Positions 13,508 through 21,868 of a stretch of DNA of 29,855 nt are shown in pieces; the first letter of the stretch is position 1; every line of letters starts with the position of its first letter. Source of the DNA: Collinsella sp. (GTDB lineage: Bacteria; Actinomycetota; Coriobacteriia; Coriobacteriales; Coriobacteriaceae). Position numbers and translations under genes: made by a program. The DNA is taken from positions 1 to 29,855 of the forward strand of contig JAUMMZ010000004.1 in NCBI GenBank assembly GCA_031296755.1, given 5' to 3'. The notes beneath the pieces are model-generated. The model was given only the letters and a program-made list of their open reading frames with translations. It ran no database searches and was not told the DNA's origin.

Positions 13508-14098
13508 CTACAGCACGCCGTCCAGCATAAGGTTCACCTTGAGCACGTTGACCGTGGGCTCGCCGAACACGCCGAGGAAACGGCCCTTGGTGCACGCGGC
13601 AATGATGTCGCGCACCTCGTCCTCACTTTTGCCCGTGGCCTTGGCAAGGCGCGGGACCTGGTACTCGGCGGCATCGGGAGAGATCTCGGGGTCGAGCCCT
13701 GAGCCGGAACACGTCACCAGGTCGACGGGCACAGCATCCATATCGGCATCGGGGTTGGCGGCGCGGATCTTCTTCACGCGCGCATCCACAAGCTGCCGAT
13801 ACTCCTCACTCGCCGGGGACAGGTTGGATGGGGCACCATACGCCATGAGCTCGCCATCTTCGCCTTCGAAAATTGACACGTTCTGGATGCGGCCCCACAT
13901 GTGGTCCTCATCCTCGAAGTTCTGGCCGATGAGCTCGGAACCCACAACCTTGCCGTCGACCGTAATGAGCGAACCGTTCGCCTGATACGGGAACGCAACC
14001 TGGGCAATGCCGGTCACGACAAGCGTATAGCCCAGGCCGCAGACAACGGTAAACAGCGCGAACACGCCCAGTGCGCGCGATGCAACACCTTTGAACAT
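13508..14098 (-). CDS. kdpC: Potassium-transporting ATPase subunit KdpC
   Basis: 196 residues, the normal size. It has one N-terminal membrane segment (ALGVFALFTVVCGLGYTLVVTGIAQVAF) followed by a periplasmic-side domain. Family motifs are NGSLI, GSELIGQNF, SNLSPAS, VPVDLVTCSGSGLDPEISP (the strongly conserved SGSGLDP.IS), and the C-terminal FGEPTVNVLKVNLMLD. KdpC stabilises the KdpFABC complex and affects nucleotide affinity. The start at 14098 follows GGAGG five bases upstream, 12 bases after the kdpB stop. It is the last gene of the kdpFABC operon on this strand. Confidence 0.97.
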   Translation of the reverse strand: MFKGVASRALGVFALFTVVCGLGYTLVVTGIAQVAFPYQANGSLITVDGKVVGSELIGQNFEDEDHMWGRIQNVSIFEGEDGELMAYGAPSNLSPASEEYRQLVDARVKKIRAANPDADMDAVPVDLVTCSGSGLDPEISPDAAEYQVPRLAKATGKSEDEVRDIIAACTKGRFLGVFGEPTVNVLKVNLMLDGVL

Positions 14099-14110
14099 AC
14101 AAACCTCCAC

Positions 14111-16165
14111 TTACATAATGCCGCAGAACGCGAGCAGCATGTCGATGAGCTTGATGAATACGAACGGGGCAACGATGCCGCCCAGACCCCACACGAGCAG
14201 GTTGTGGGTCAGCAGCTGTCCGGACGGGACCTCGCGATACTTAACGCCCTTCAGCGCGGCCGGGATCAGCGCGACGATAACGAGCGCGTTATAGATGATG
14301 GCCGAAAGAACCGCGGACAGCGGGCTTGCCAGACCGAGGATGTTGAGGGCGTCCAACCCGGGGTAGATCGGCGAGAACAGGGCCGGGATGATAGCGAAGT
14401 ACTTCGCCATGTCGTTGGCCACCGAGAAGGTCGTGAGCGAACCGCGGGTCATGAGCAGCTGCTTGCCGATACGCACGACCTCGATGAGCTTGGTGGGGCT
14501 GGAGTCGAGGTCGACCATGTTGCCGGCCTCCTTGGCAGCCTGGGTGCCCGTGTTCATGGCCACGGCGACGTCGGCCTGGGCCAGAGCGGGCGCGTCGTTG
14601 GTGCCGTCGCCGGTCATGGCGACCAGGTGCCCCTCACGCTGGAACTCGCGGATCTTCTCGAGCTTGCCTTCAGGGGTGGCCTCGGCCAGGAAGTCGTCAA
14701 CGCCGGCCTCGGCGGCGATTGCCGCGGCGGTAAGCGGGTTGTCGCCCGTCACCATGATGGTCTTGATGCCCATCTTGCGCAGGTCGGCGAACTTCTCCTT
14801 AACGCCGGACTTGATGATGTCCTTGAGGTACACAACGCCCAGCACGCGGCAGTTCTTGGTCACGACCAGCGGGGTGCCGCCGGCCTTGGCGATGTGTTCG
14901 ACGGCCTCGTCGCACTCCTTTGAGAACACGCCGCCGGCTGCCTCCACATAGGTGCGCACGGAATCGGCAGCGCCCTTGCGGATCTCATTGCCCTCGTAGT
15001 TCACACCGGACATGCGGGTCGCCGCGGTGAAGGGGATGAACTCCATACCCTTATCCTCGAGTGTGCGGCCGCGCAGACCGAACTGCTCCTTGGCGAGCAC
15101 GACGATGGAACGGCCTTCGGGGGTCTCGTCGGCCAGCGAGGAAAGCTGGGCGGCATCGGCCAGCTCCGCGGGATCGATGCCGTCGACCGGGATGAACTCG
15201 GCGGCTTGGCGGTTACCCAGGGTGATGGTGCCGGTCTTGTCGAGCATGAGGATGTCGACGTCGCCGGCGGCCTCGATGGCGCGGCCGGACATGGCCAGCA
15301 CGTTGGCCTCGTTCAGACGGCTCATGCCGGCGATGCCGATGGCAGAAAGAAGGGCGCCGATGGTAGTGGGAGCCAGGCACACGAGCAGCGCCACGAGCGT
15401 GGTCACGGCCGTGGGGTTGTCCATGTCGTTAAGACCGACCGAGAAGCAGGAGTAACAATACAGGGCCAGCGTGACCAGGATAAAGACGATGGAGAGGGCC
15501 ACCAGGAAGATCTCCAGAGCGATCTCGTTAGGGGTCTTCTTGCGCGCGGCACCCTCGACCATCGCGATCATCTTGTCCAGGAAGCTCTGGCCGGGCTCAC
15601 TGGAGATCTTGACGATGATCCAGTCGGACAGCACCGTGGTACCGCCGGTAACGGCAGAGCGGTCGCCGCCGGCCTCGCGGACCACGGGGGCGGACTCGCC
15701 GGTGATGGCGGACTCGTCAACGGAAGCAGCGCCCTCGATGACGTCGCCGTCGCCGGGAATCTGCTCGCCGGCGCGTACGATCACCAGGTCGCCGCGCGTG
15801 AGCTCGGTGCCGGGAACGACGGTGAAGTGCTCCTTGTCCTCAACGGACTCGATGCGATGGGCCTCGACATCCTTCTTGGCCGCACGCAGGGAATCGGCCT
15901 GGGCTTTACCGCGGCCCTCGGCAAGCGCCTCGGCGAAGTTCGAGAACAGGTCGGTAAGCCACAGGATGACCGCGATGGCGACCACATAGTAGGTGGGCAC
16001 ACCCGCGTCCTGCACACCGAAAATGGAAGCGACGGCCAGGACGGAGGTCATGACGGCGGAAAGCCACACCAGGAACATGACCGGGTTTTGAATCTGGACG
16101 CGAGGATCCAGCTTGGCAAACGAGTCGCGGACCGCGCGGCCCATCATGTCTTTTTGCATAGTCAT
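14111..16165 (-). CDS. kdpB: Potassium-transporting P-type ATPase subunit KdpB
   Basis: 684 residues, inner membrane. The P-type ATPase marks are intact: actuator TGES at 156-159, phosphorylation DKTGTIT with D309, hinge MTGDGTNDAPAL (GDGTND at 519-524) and KdpB-typical PTTIGALLSAIGIAGMSRL. It hydrolyses ATP to drive K+ uptake through KdpA. The start at 16165 follows AAGGAGGG; upstream in-frame codons overlap that site. It begins 16 bases after the kdpA stop, so the genes are translationally close. Nothing is missing. Confidence 0.98.
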   Translation of the reverse strand: MTMQKDMMGRAVRDSFAKLDPRVQIQNPVMFLVWLSAVMTSVLAVASIFGVQDAGVPTYYVVAIAVILWLTDLFSNFAEALAEGRGKAQADSLRAAKKDVEAHRIESVEDKEHFTVVPGTELTRGDLVIVRAGEQIPGDGDVIEGAASVDESAITGESAPVVREAGGDRSAVTGGTTVLSDWIIVKISSEPGQSFLDKMIAMVEGAARKKTPNEIALEIFLVALSIVFILVTLALYCYSCFSVGLNDMDNPTAVTTLVALLVCLAPTTIGALLSAIGIAGMSRLNEANVLAMSGRAIEAAGDVDILMLDKTGTITLGNRQAAEFIPVDGIDPAELADAAQLSSLADETPEGRSIVVLAKEQFGLRGRTLEDKGMEFIPFTAATRMSGVNYEGNEIRKGAADSVRTYVEAAGGVFSKECDEAVEHIAKAGGTPLVVTKNCRVLGVVYLKDIIKSGVKEKFADLRKMGIKTIMVTGDNPLTAAAIAAEAGVDDFLAEATPEGKLEKIREFQREGHLVAMTGDGTNDAPALAQADVAVAMNTGTQAAKEAGNMVDLDSSPTKLIEVVRIGKQLLMTRGSLTTFSVANDMAKYFAIIPALFSPIYPGLDALNILGLASPLSAVLSAIIYNALVIVALIPAALKGVKYREVPSGQLLTHNLLVWGLGGIVAPFVFIKLIDMLLAFCGIM

Positions 16166-16181
16166 AAATCTGCGCCCTCCT

Positions 16182-18005
16182 TTACGCAATCATCTGGAAG
16201 AACTCGGCAACGGGGCCAAGCGCCAGGGCCGGGAAGAAGCTCAGGGCACCGATCAGCAGAACGATGAACACGAGCAGGAATACGAACATGCCGTTAGTGG
16301 TAGACAGGGTACCGGCGCTCTCGGCGACCTTGCCCTTCTTGGCCAGCGAGCCGGCGATAGCCAGCGTACCGATGATAGGCATGAAGCGGGCGAACAGCAT
16401 CTCGAGGCCGAGCATGACGTTGATCCAGGGAATGTTGCAGTTCATGCCTGCAAACGCCGAGCCGTTGTTGCCGCCGCATGAGGTGAAGGCATACAGCGCC
16501 TCGGAGAAGCCGTGCGCGCCACCATTGTTGAGCTGGTCGGCAAGACCGGGCACCATGCAGGCGATGGCCGAGCACACCAGAATGGCAAACGGAGTTGCCA
16601 AGCACAGGACAACTGCCCAGCGCATCTCGCCCGGCTCGATCTTCTTGCCCAGGAACTCAGGCGTGCGTCCGACCATGAGGCCGGCGATGAACACTGTGAG
16701 GATGGCGAAGCCGATCATGCCGTACAGGCCGCAGCCCACGCCGCCGAAGACGACCTCGCCCAGAGCAATCTGGAGCATCTGGACAAAACCGCCCAGCGGG
16801 GTGTAGGAGTCGTGCATGGAGTTAACCGAGCCGTTGGAAGCAGCCGTCGTGAAAGCGGACCAGGTAGAAGAGGAGGCGATACCGAAACGGCTCTCCTTGC
16901 CCTCCATGTTGCCGCCGGCCTGGCCGTCGGTCATCTCGATATTGACCGCTCCGCCATCGGCCAGCTGCGGGGTGCCCGCATGCTCGTTGACGGCGATGAT
17001 GCCGGTGAAGATCACCAGCAGGATGAACATGGCGGCAAAGATGGCCTTGCCCTGCTTGGTGTTCTTGACGCCGATACCGAAGGCGAAGCAACAGGCGGCC
17101 GGGATCAGCAGCAGGCTGGTCATCTCGATGATGTTGGTGAAGGCACTGGGGTTCTCATACGGATGGGCGGAGTTCACGCCGAAGAAGCCGCCGCCGTTGG
17201 TGCCGGACTGCTTGATGGCGACCTGAGGAGCCGCGGGACCCTGGGGCAGGAACTGCTCGGTGACCACGTGCGCGCCCTCGACAACCTTGCCGTCGACCTT
17301 GACCGTGTCGCCCTCAATCTGGGCGCCGTCGATGACGCTCCAGCCGCCGTCTGCATTAGGCTGAACAGCGACGGGTTCTACGAGCTCAGCCTTCTGAGCC
17401 GGCTGGAAGTTGGAGATGACGCCACCGGCAGCCAGGCAGATGCCGAACACGAGGTTCAGCGGGATGAGCACATACAGGACGGTGCGGGTGAGGTCGACCC
17501 AGAAGGAACCCAGACCCTGCTCCTTGACCTGACGGAAGCCGCGGATCAGCGCGAACATGACCGCGATACCGGTGCCAGCGGAAACGAAGTTCTGCACAGT
17601 GAGACCCATGAACTGCACAAGGTAGGACAGGGTGGTCTCACCGGAGTAGGACTGCCAGTTGGTGTTGGTTATGAAGGAAGCAGCCGTATTGAACGACAGG
17701 TCCCATGACACACCCGGCAGGTGCTGGGGATTGCCTGGCAAGAAGGACTGAAGCGCCTGGAGTGCCACAAGAGTCACGAGGCCGATCCCCGAAAAGACCA
17801 GCACGCTCGCCAGATAGCGCCTACACCCCATCTGTTCTGCCGCGTCGATGCGAAGCAGACGATAGACGCCACGCTCCACAGGAGCAATCACAGGCGACAG
17901 GAACGTATGCTCACCATCCATGATATGGGCCATGAACCGACCGAGCGGAACGGCCAGGACGACGAGTACGGCAAAGTACAAGATGTACTGAATCGCAGCG
18001 TCCAT
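16182..18005 (-). CDS. kdpA: Potassium-transporting ATPase K+-channel-like subunit KdpA
   Basis: 607 residues with about ten membrane segments. The four selectivity-filter repeats are visible: FITNTNWQSYSGE (TNTNWQ 113-118), QSGTNGGGFFGVNSAHPYENP (GTNGGGFFG 268-276), SNGSVNSMHDSYTPLGG and SCGGNNGSAFAG. It is about 50 residues longer than E. coli KdpA (557). Much of the excess is a polar stretch at about 205-255 (PNADGGWSVIDGAQIEGD, VKVDGKVVEGAHV) just before the second filter, in an external loop. The start at 18005 lies 3 bases after the kdpF stop. It carries K+ selection and passage in KdpFABC. Confidence 0.98.
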   Translation of the reverse strand: MDAAIQYILYFAVLVVLAVPLGRFMAHIMDGEHTFLSPVIAPVERGVYRLLRIDAAEQMGCRRYLASVLVFSGIGLVTLVALQALQSFLPGNPQHLPGVSWDLSFNTAASFITNTNWQSYSGETTLSYLVQFMGLTVQNFVSAGTGIAVMFALIRGFRQVKEQGLGSFWVDLTRTVLYVLIPLNLVFGICLAAGGVISNFQPAQKAELVEPVAVQPNADGGWSVIDGAQIEGDTVKVDGKVVEGAHVVTEQFLPQGPAAPQVAIKQSGTNGGGFFGVNSAHPYENPSAFTNIIEMTSLLLIPAACCFAFGIGVKNTKQGKAIFAAMFILLVIFTGIIAVNEHAGTPQLADGGAVNIEMTDGQAGGNMEGKESRFGIASSSTWSAFTTAASNGSVNSMHDSYTPLGGFVQMLQIALGEVVFGGVGCGLYGMIGFAILTVFIAGLMVGRTPEFLGKKIEPGEMRWAVVLCLATPFAILVCSAIACMVPGLADQLNNGGAHGFSEALYAFTSCGGNNGSAFAGMNCNIPWINVMLGLEMLFARFMPIIGTLAIAGSLAKKGKVAESAGTLSTTNGMFVFLLVFIVLLIGALSFFPALALGPVAEFFQMIA

Positions 18006-18008
18006 AGT

Positions 18009-18095
18009 TTACGAATCACTCCTCATCAGAATGTAGATGTAATAGACAAGAAGTCCAATGCAGACGACTCCGATGATGGGAATGAGGATGTCCAT
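18009..18095 (-). CDS. kdpF: KdpF small membrane subunit (28 aa)
   Basis: Reading from ATG at 18095 gives MDILIPIIGVVCIGLLVYYI and then YILMRSDS, ending in TAA at 18009-18011. This is a single hydrophobic helix with a short charged tail, as in KdpF, the lipid-like stabilising subunit of the pump. AAAGGGGCGG precedes the start. The stop is 3 bases before the kdpA ATG, so the two are translationally coupled. It is too short for usual gene callers and easily missed. The upstream leader (18096-18180) contains a small GACGC/GCGTC stem. Confidence 0.9.
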   Translation of the reverse strand: MDILIPIIGVVCIGLLVYYIYILMRSDS

Positions 18096-18208
18096 TTACC
18101 GCCCCTTTCACACGCGGTCCGATGTCTCGGACGCCTGCCCTCGCAAGCGTCTGGGGACAGTAAACGCTTCTAGGGATTAAAGAGGCGTGAGGGCCGGGGC
18201 TCACGTCC

Positions 18209-18228
18209 TTAAGATGCCGTAAAGATGC
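18209..18228. promoter_or_regulatory. Direct repeat TTAAGATGC / TAAAGATGC, candidate KdpE site
   Basis: TTAAGATGC (18209-18217) and TAAAGATGC (18220-18228) repeat with an 11-bp step, one helical turn, as expected for an OmpR-family dimer bound in tandem. The site lies in the region between kdpF (minus) and kdpD (plus). It is about 45 bp upstream of a TATACT (18262-18267) that could serve kdpDE, and about 40 bp upstream of a minus-strand TTTAAT (18176-18181) that could serve kdpFABC. One KdpE site could therefore act on both sides. A CGTGAG/CTCACG stem (18186-18205) is adjacent. Confidence 0.5.
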
Positions 18229-18339
18229 AGGTAGAAAGCACTATTGCAGCTGCAGTGCGCCTATACTCGACCTCGCGAGCATACAGTGGTGTCTTCACCG
18301 CGTATGCACGCATGGACAACGCTTCAGAAAGGCTACGCT

Positions 18340-21075
18340 ATGCAGCGCGACGCATCGGACACTCGCGTCAATCCAGACCTCATCCTCAAGGCAATTGAGA
18401 AAGACGGGGTCGCCGATGACACTCGAACCAGCCGGGGACACCTCAAAATTTTCTTTGGCTACGCTGCTGGCACAGGCAAAACCTATGCGATGCTTCAAGC
18501 CGCCCACGCCGCCAAGCGGCGAGGTGTCGACGTCGTCGCGGGATACATCGAGCCGCACGAACGTCCGGCAACTGCCCATCTTGCACAAGGGCTTGAGAAC
18601 GTGCCCTGTAAACTCATCGAGCACAACGGCATTGCGCTCAGCGAGTTCGATCTAGATGCGGCTATCGAACGCGCCCCTCAGCTCATCCTTGTCGACGAGC
18701 TCGCCCATACGAATGCGCCGGGGTCTCGCCACGACAAACGCTATCAAGACGTCGAGGAACTTCTACATGCGGGCATCGACGTCTATACGACCGTGAACGT
18801 TCAGCATATCGAGAGCCTAAACGACATGGTTGCATCCATCACCGGCGTTGTCGTGAGCGAACGAATCCCCGACCGTATCTTCGATGATGCCGACCAGGTC
18901 GAGCTCGTCGACATAGAGCCCGAAGACCTACTTGAGCGCCTTCGCGCCGGCCTCGTCTACCGTCCCGCACAAGCCGACCGAGCGCAACAGCATTTTTTTA
19001 CCGTCGAGAACCTCACCGCACTCCGAGAAATCGCGCTGCGCCGCTGCGCCGATCGCACCGGTCACCTCACAGACGCCGCACGCGTGCTGGGAAACCGTGA
19101 CTACTACACCAGGGAGCGTATCTTAGTCTGTGTCTCCCCGGCGCCGACCAATCCCCGCATCGTCCGTGCCGCCGCACGCATGGCGAAAGCGTTTCGCAGC
19201 GAGCTCGTCGCCCTGTTCGTAGAGAGCCCGCGCACGCAAGCCATGAGCGATGATGAGCGCGCCAAGCTTGCAGCCAATATCGCCCTAGCCGAGCAGCTCG
19301 GAGCACATATGGAAACCGTCTATGGCGACGACATCGCGTTTCAGATCTCCGAGTTCGCGCGCCTGTCGGGTATTTCGAAGATCGTCATGGGGCGCACGGG
19401 CGAGCGCAGCAGCGTCCGTCAGGCCCTCTTCGGCCGCAAATCTCTCGTAGAACAGCTCATAACATTCGCTCCGAACCTCGACATTTACATCATTCCAGAA
19501 CAGTCGACTCCGCCCTCCCGACCCAAAGGACGCCGCCATGCGCTCGCCCTGCAGCCGCCCAGCAGCCGAAACGTGCTTCGCACGCTGGCTCTCTCTCTTG
19601 CCGCCACGGCGATCGGCACGGCTTTCCGTCATCTGGGATTTGCCGATTCCAGCATCATATCCCTCTATATCTTCACGGCCCTGCTGACCGCCGTCACCAC
19701 GACGGGGCGTATCTGCACGATCGTATCGAGCGTGCTCTCTGTAGTGCTTTACAACTTCTGCTTCGTCACGCCTCTGTTTTCGCTCGCCAGCTACGACCGA
19801 AGCTATCTGGTCACGTTCGGCATCATGTTCGCCACCGCTATGGTCGCCGGCGAGTTAACTGCGCGCATCGCCGACAACGCCCGTACATCCGCCGAGAACG
19901 CATTCAAAACGCGCGTACTCCTCGAAACGAACCAGCTCTTGCAGCAAGCCCATAGCGCGGAGGAGTGCGCCCGCGTCGCCATGAACCAACTCGTCAAACT
20001 GCTAAAACTCGACGTGGTCTTCTACCCCGCCGAACACGGCACGCTCGGCAAGGCGCTCTATGAGTCCGCTGGCACCGAAAACCGATCCGCGTCGCTGCTC
20101 ACCGACTACGAGCGCGCCGTTGCAACCTGGACCTACACCAACAACAAGCGCGCGGGCGCAAGCACGCGGACCCTGCCTGAGGCGCGCTGTCTCTACCTCG
20201 CGGTTCGCACCGGCGACAAGGTATTCGGTGTCATCGGCATCGCCCTGGAGGGGCGCGAGATCGAAGCCTTCGAGCATTCGATCGTCCTATCTATCGTAGG
20301 TGAATGCGCCTTGGCGCTCGAAAGCGACCGGGCGGCGCAAGAGCGCGAAGAGGCTGCGGTCTTGGCGAAAAACGAGCAGCTGCGCGCCAACCTTTTGCGC
20401 TCCATCGGCCACGATTTGAGGACACCCCTCACGGCTATATCCGGATCTGCGGCAATCCTTCGGAAGAGCGACGAGAAGCTCAGCCTCGAACAACGCTGCG
20501 ATCTTGCCGATGCCATCTACGACGACTCCCTCTGGCTTATCGATACCGTGGAAAACCTCCTCGCCATCACACGCGTCGAGAACGGCACCATTCGCCTCAA
20601 CTTAACATCCGAGCTCATCGACGAGGTCATCGAGGCCGCCCTCAGCCATGTCGCCCAAGCATCGCATGGACGTGCCGTCACCATCGAGCACACTGACGAC
20701 ATCCTGCTGGTACGCATCGACGTCCATCTCATCATGCAGGTGCTTACGAATCTCATCATGAACGCCTTCAAATACACGCCCGAGGACTCGACTGTCACCA
20801 TCAGCGCACGTCGCGAGGGTGCGTTCGTCGTGGTGGACGTCGCAGACGATGGGCCGGGTGTGGCAGACTGCGACAAACCTCATATCTTTGAGCGCTTCTT
20901 CACCTCAAGCAATACGCGGCCCGTGGATTCGCGTCGAAGCATCGGCCTTGGGCTGTCGCTCTGCCGCTCCATCGTGGAGGCGCATGGCGGCGTCATCGAA
21001 GTTCGCGACAACCACCCCCATGGGGCCGTCTTCCGTTTTACCCTGCCTGCCGAGGAGATCGAGATTCATGAATAA
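18340..21075 (+). CDS. kdpD: KdpD osmosensitive K+ sensor histidine kinase
   Basis: 911 residues. In order: the N-terminal KdpD domain with Walker A GYAAGTGKT (40-48) and DELAHTNAPGSRH; a universal-stress-like domain (RILVCVSPAPTNPRIVRAA); four close membrane segments; a GAF-like region; and the kinase core. The core has H691 in SIGHDLRTPLT, the N box NLIMNAFKYTP, the G1 box VADDGPGV and the G2 box GLGLSLCRSIVEAHGG. It senses low K+ and turgor and controls KdpE phosphorylation. The start at 18340 follows GAAAGG; a frame open to 18244 lacks a binding site. The kdpE start overlaps its end by 8 bases. It is divergent from kdpFABC. Confidence 0.97.
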   Translation: MQRDASDTRVNPDLILKAIEKDGVADDTRTSRGHLKIFFGYAAGTGKTYAMLQAAHAAKRRGVDVVAGYIEPHERPATAHLAQGLENVPCKLIEHNGIALSEFDLDAAIERAPQLILVDELAHTNAPGSRHDKRYQDVEELLHAGIDVYTTVNVQHIESLNDMVASITGVVVSERIPDRIFDDADQVELVDIEPEDLLERLRAGLVYRPAQADRAQQHFFTVENLTALREIALRRCADRTGHLTDAARVLGNRDYYTRERILVCVSPAPTNPRIVRAAARMAKAFRSELVALFVESPRTQAMSDDERAKLAANIALAEQLGAHMETVYGDDIAFQISEFARLSGISKIVMGRTGERSSVRQALFGRKSLVEQLITFAPNLDIYIIPEQSTPPSRPKGRRHALALQPPSSRNVLRTLALSLAATAIGTAFRHLGFADSSIISLYIFTALLTAVTTTGRICTIVSSVLSVVLYNFCFVTPLFSLASYDRSYLVTFGIMFATAMVAGELTARIADNARTSAENAFKTRVLLETNQLLQQAHSAEECARVAMNQLVKLLKLDVVFYPAEHGTLGKALYESAGTENRSASLLTDYERAVATWTYTNNKRAGASTRTLPEARCLYLAVRTGDKVFGVIGIALEGREIEAFEHSIVLSIVGECALALESDRAAQEREEAAVLAKNEQLRANLLRSIGHDLRTPLTAISGSAAILRKSDEKLSLEQRCDLADAIYDDSLWLIDTVENLLAITRVENGTIRLNLTSELIDEVIEAALSHVAQASHGRAVTIEHTDDILLVRIDVHLIMQVLTNLIMNAFKYTPEDSTVTISARREGAFVVVDVADDGPGVADCDKPHIFERFFTSSNTRPVDSRRSIGLGLSLCRSIVEAHGGVIEVRDNHPHGAVFRFTLPAEEIEIHE

Positions 21076-21772
21076 TGCCGCTAAGCCACGCGTCCTCTTG
21101 GTCGAAGATGACCTGACCGTTCAAAACCTCGTTTCGACCGCGCTTGACCTTCACGGCTATGTCGTGAGCAAGGTTTGCAACGGCCAGGCCGCCATCATGG
21201 ATGCGGTGTCGCACGGCCCCAGCCTCATCATGCTCGACCTCGGCCTTCCCGACATTGACGGTATCGAGGTCATCACGAAGATCCGAAGTTGGTCGGCAGT
21301 CCCCATTATCGTCATTTCGGCGCGCACCGAAGATTCCGACAAGATTGCAGCACTTGACGCAGGGGCAGACGACTACCTCACCAAGCCCTTTTCTGTGGAT
21401 GAGTTGCTCGCGCGCGTCCGTGCGAATTTGAGGCGCTCCTCGATGGTGTCGAGCGAGTCGACAGAAGCGAGCACGTTCGACAACGGTCCGCTGCATATCG
21501 ACTACGCCGCGGGATACGCTACGAAAGACGGACGCGAGCTCTCGCTCACCCCAACCGAGTACAAATTGCTCGTCCTTCTGGCGAAAAACGTCGACAAGGT
21601 GCTCACCCACACCTTCATCACCCGCGAGATATGGGGCACGAGCTGGGACAGCGATCTGGCGAGCCTGCGCGTGTTCATGCGCACCCTGCGCAAGAAGATC
21701 GAGGCAGACCCCTCTCACCCCAAGATGATTCAGACGCACATGGGTGTCGGGTACCGCATGCAGCGTCTCTAG
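21068..21772 (+). CDS. kdpE: KdpE response regulator (OmpR family)
   Basis: 234 residues. The receiver domain has the acidic pair D14/D15, phospho-acceptor D57 (LIMLDLGLPD), the ISARTED segment and K106 (YLTKPF). The C-terminal winged helix (LSLTPTEYKLLVLLAKN to HMGVGYRMQRL) is of OmpR/PhoB type. The ATG overlaps the kdpD stop by 8 bases and GAGGAG lies upstream in the kdpD end, so translation is coupled. Phosphorylated KdpE would activate kdpFABC and perhaps kdpDE from the repeat at 18209-18228. Confidence 0.97.
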   Translation: MNNAAKPRVLLVEDDLTVQNLVSTALDLHGYVVSKVCNGQAAIMDAVSHGPSLIMLDLGLPDIDGIEVITKIRSWSAVPIIVISARTEDSDKIAALDAGADDYLTKPFSVDELLARVRANLRRSSMVSSESTEASTFDNGPLHIDYAAGYATKDGRELSLTPTEYKLLVLLAKNVDKVLTHTFITREIWGTSWDSDLASLRVFMRTLRKKIEADPSHPKMIQTHMGVGYRMQRL

Positions 21773-21786
21773 CCCGCCCAACAAAA

Positions 21787-21852
21787 AGTTGCGGTGGAAT
21801 ACGGAGTAGATAAGGCCTTTGACAGCCAAAACAGTCCGTATTTCACCGCAAC
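21787..21852. repeat. TTGCGGTGGAATA hairpin repeat, copy between convergent kdpE and gltD-like genes
   Basis: AGTTGCGGTGGAATACGGA (21787-21805) pairs with TCCGTATTTCACCGCAAC (21835-21852) except at one position. Over about 70 bases it differs from 13378-13444 at only two or three positions. It starts 15 bases past the kdpE stop and ends 17 bases before the next gene's stop, filling the space between two convergent genes. The stem could end transcription from both, although no strong T run follows. Confidence 0.9.
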
Positions 21853-21868
21853 CGATGGATGGGATGTG

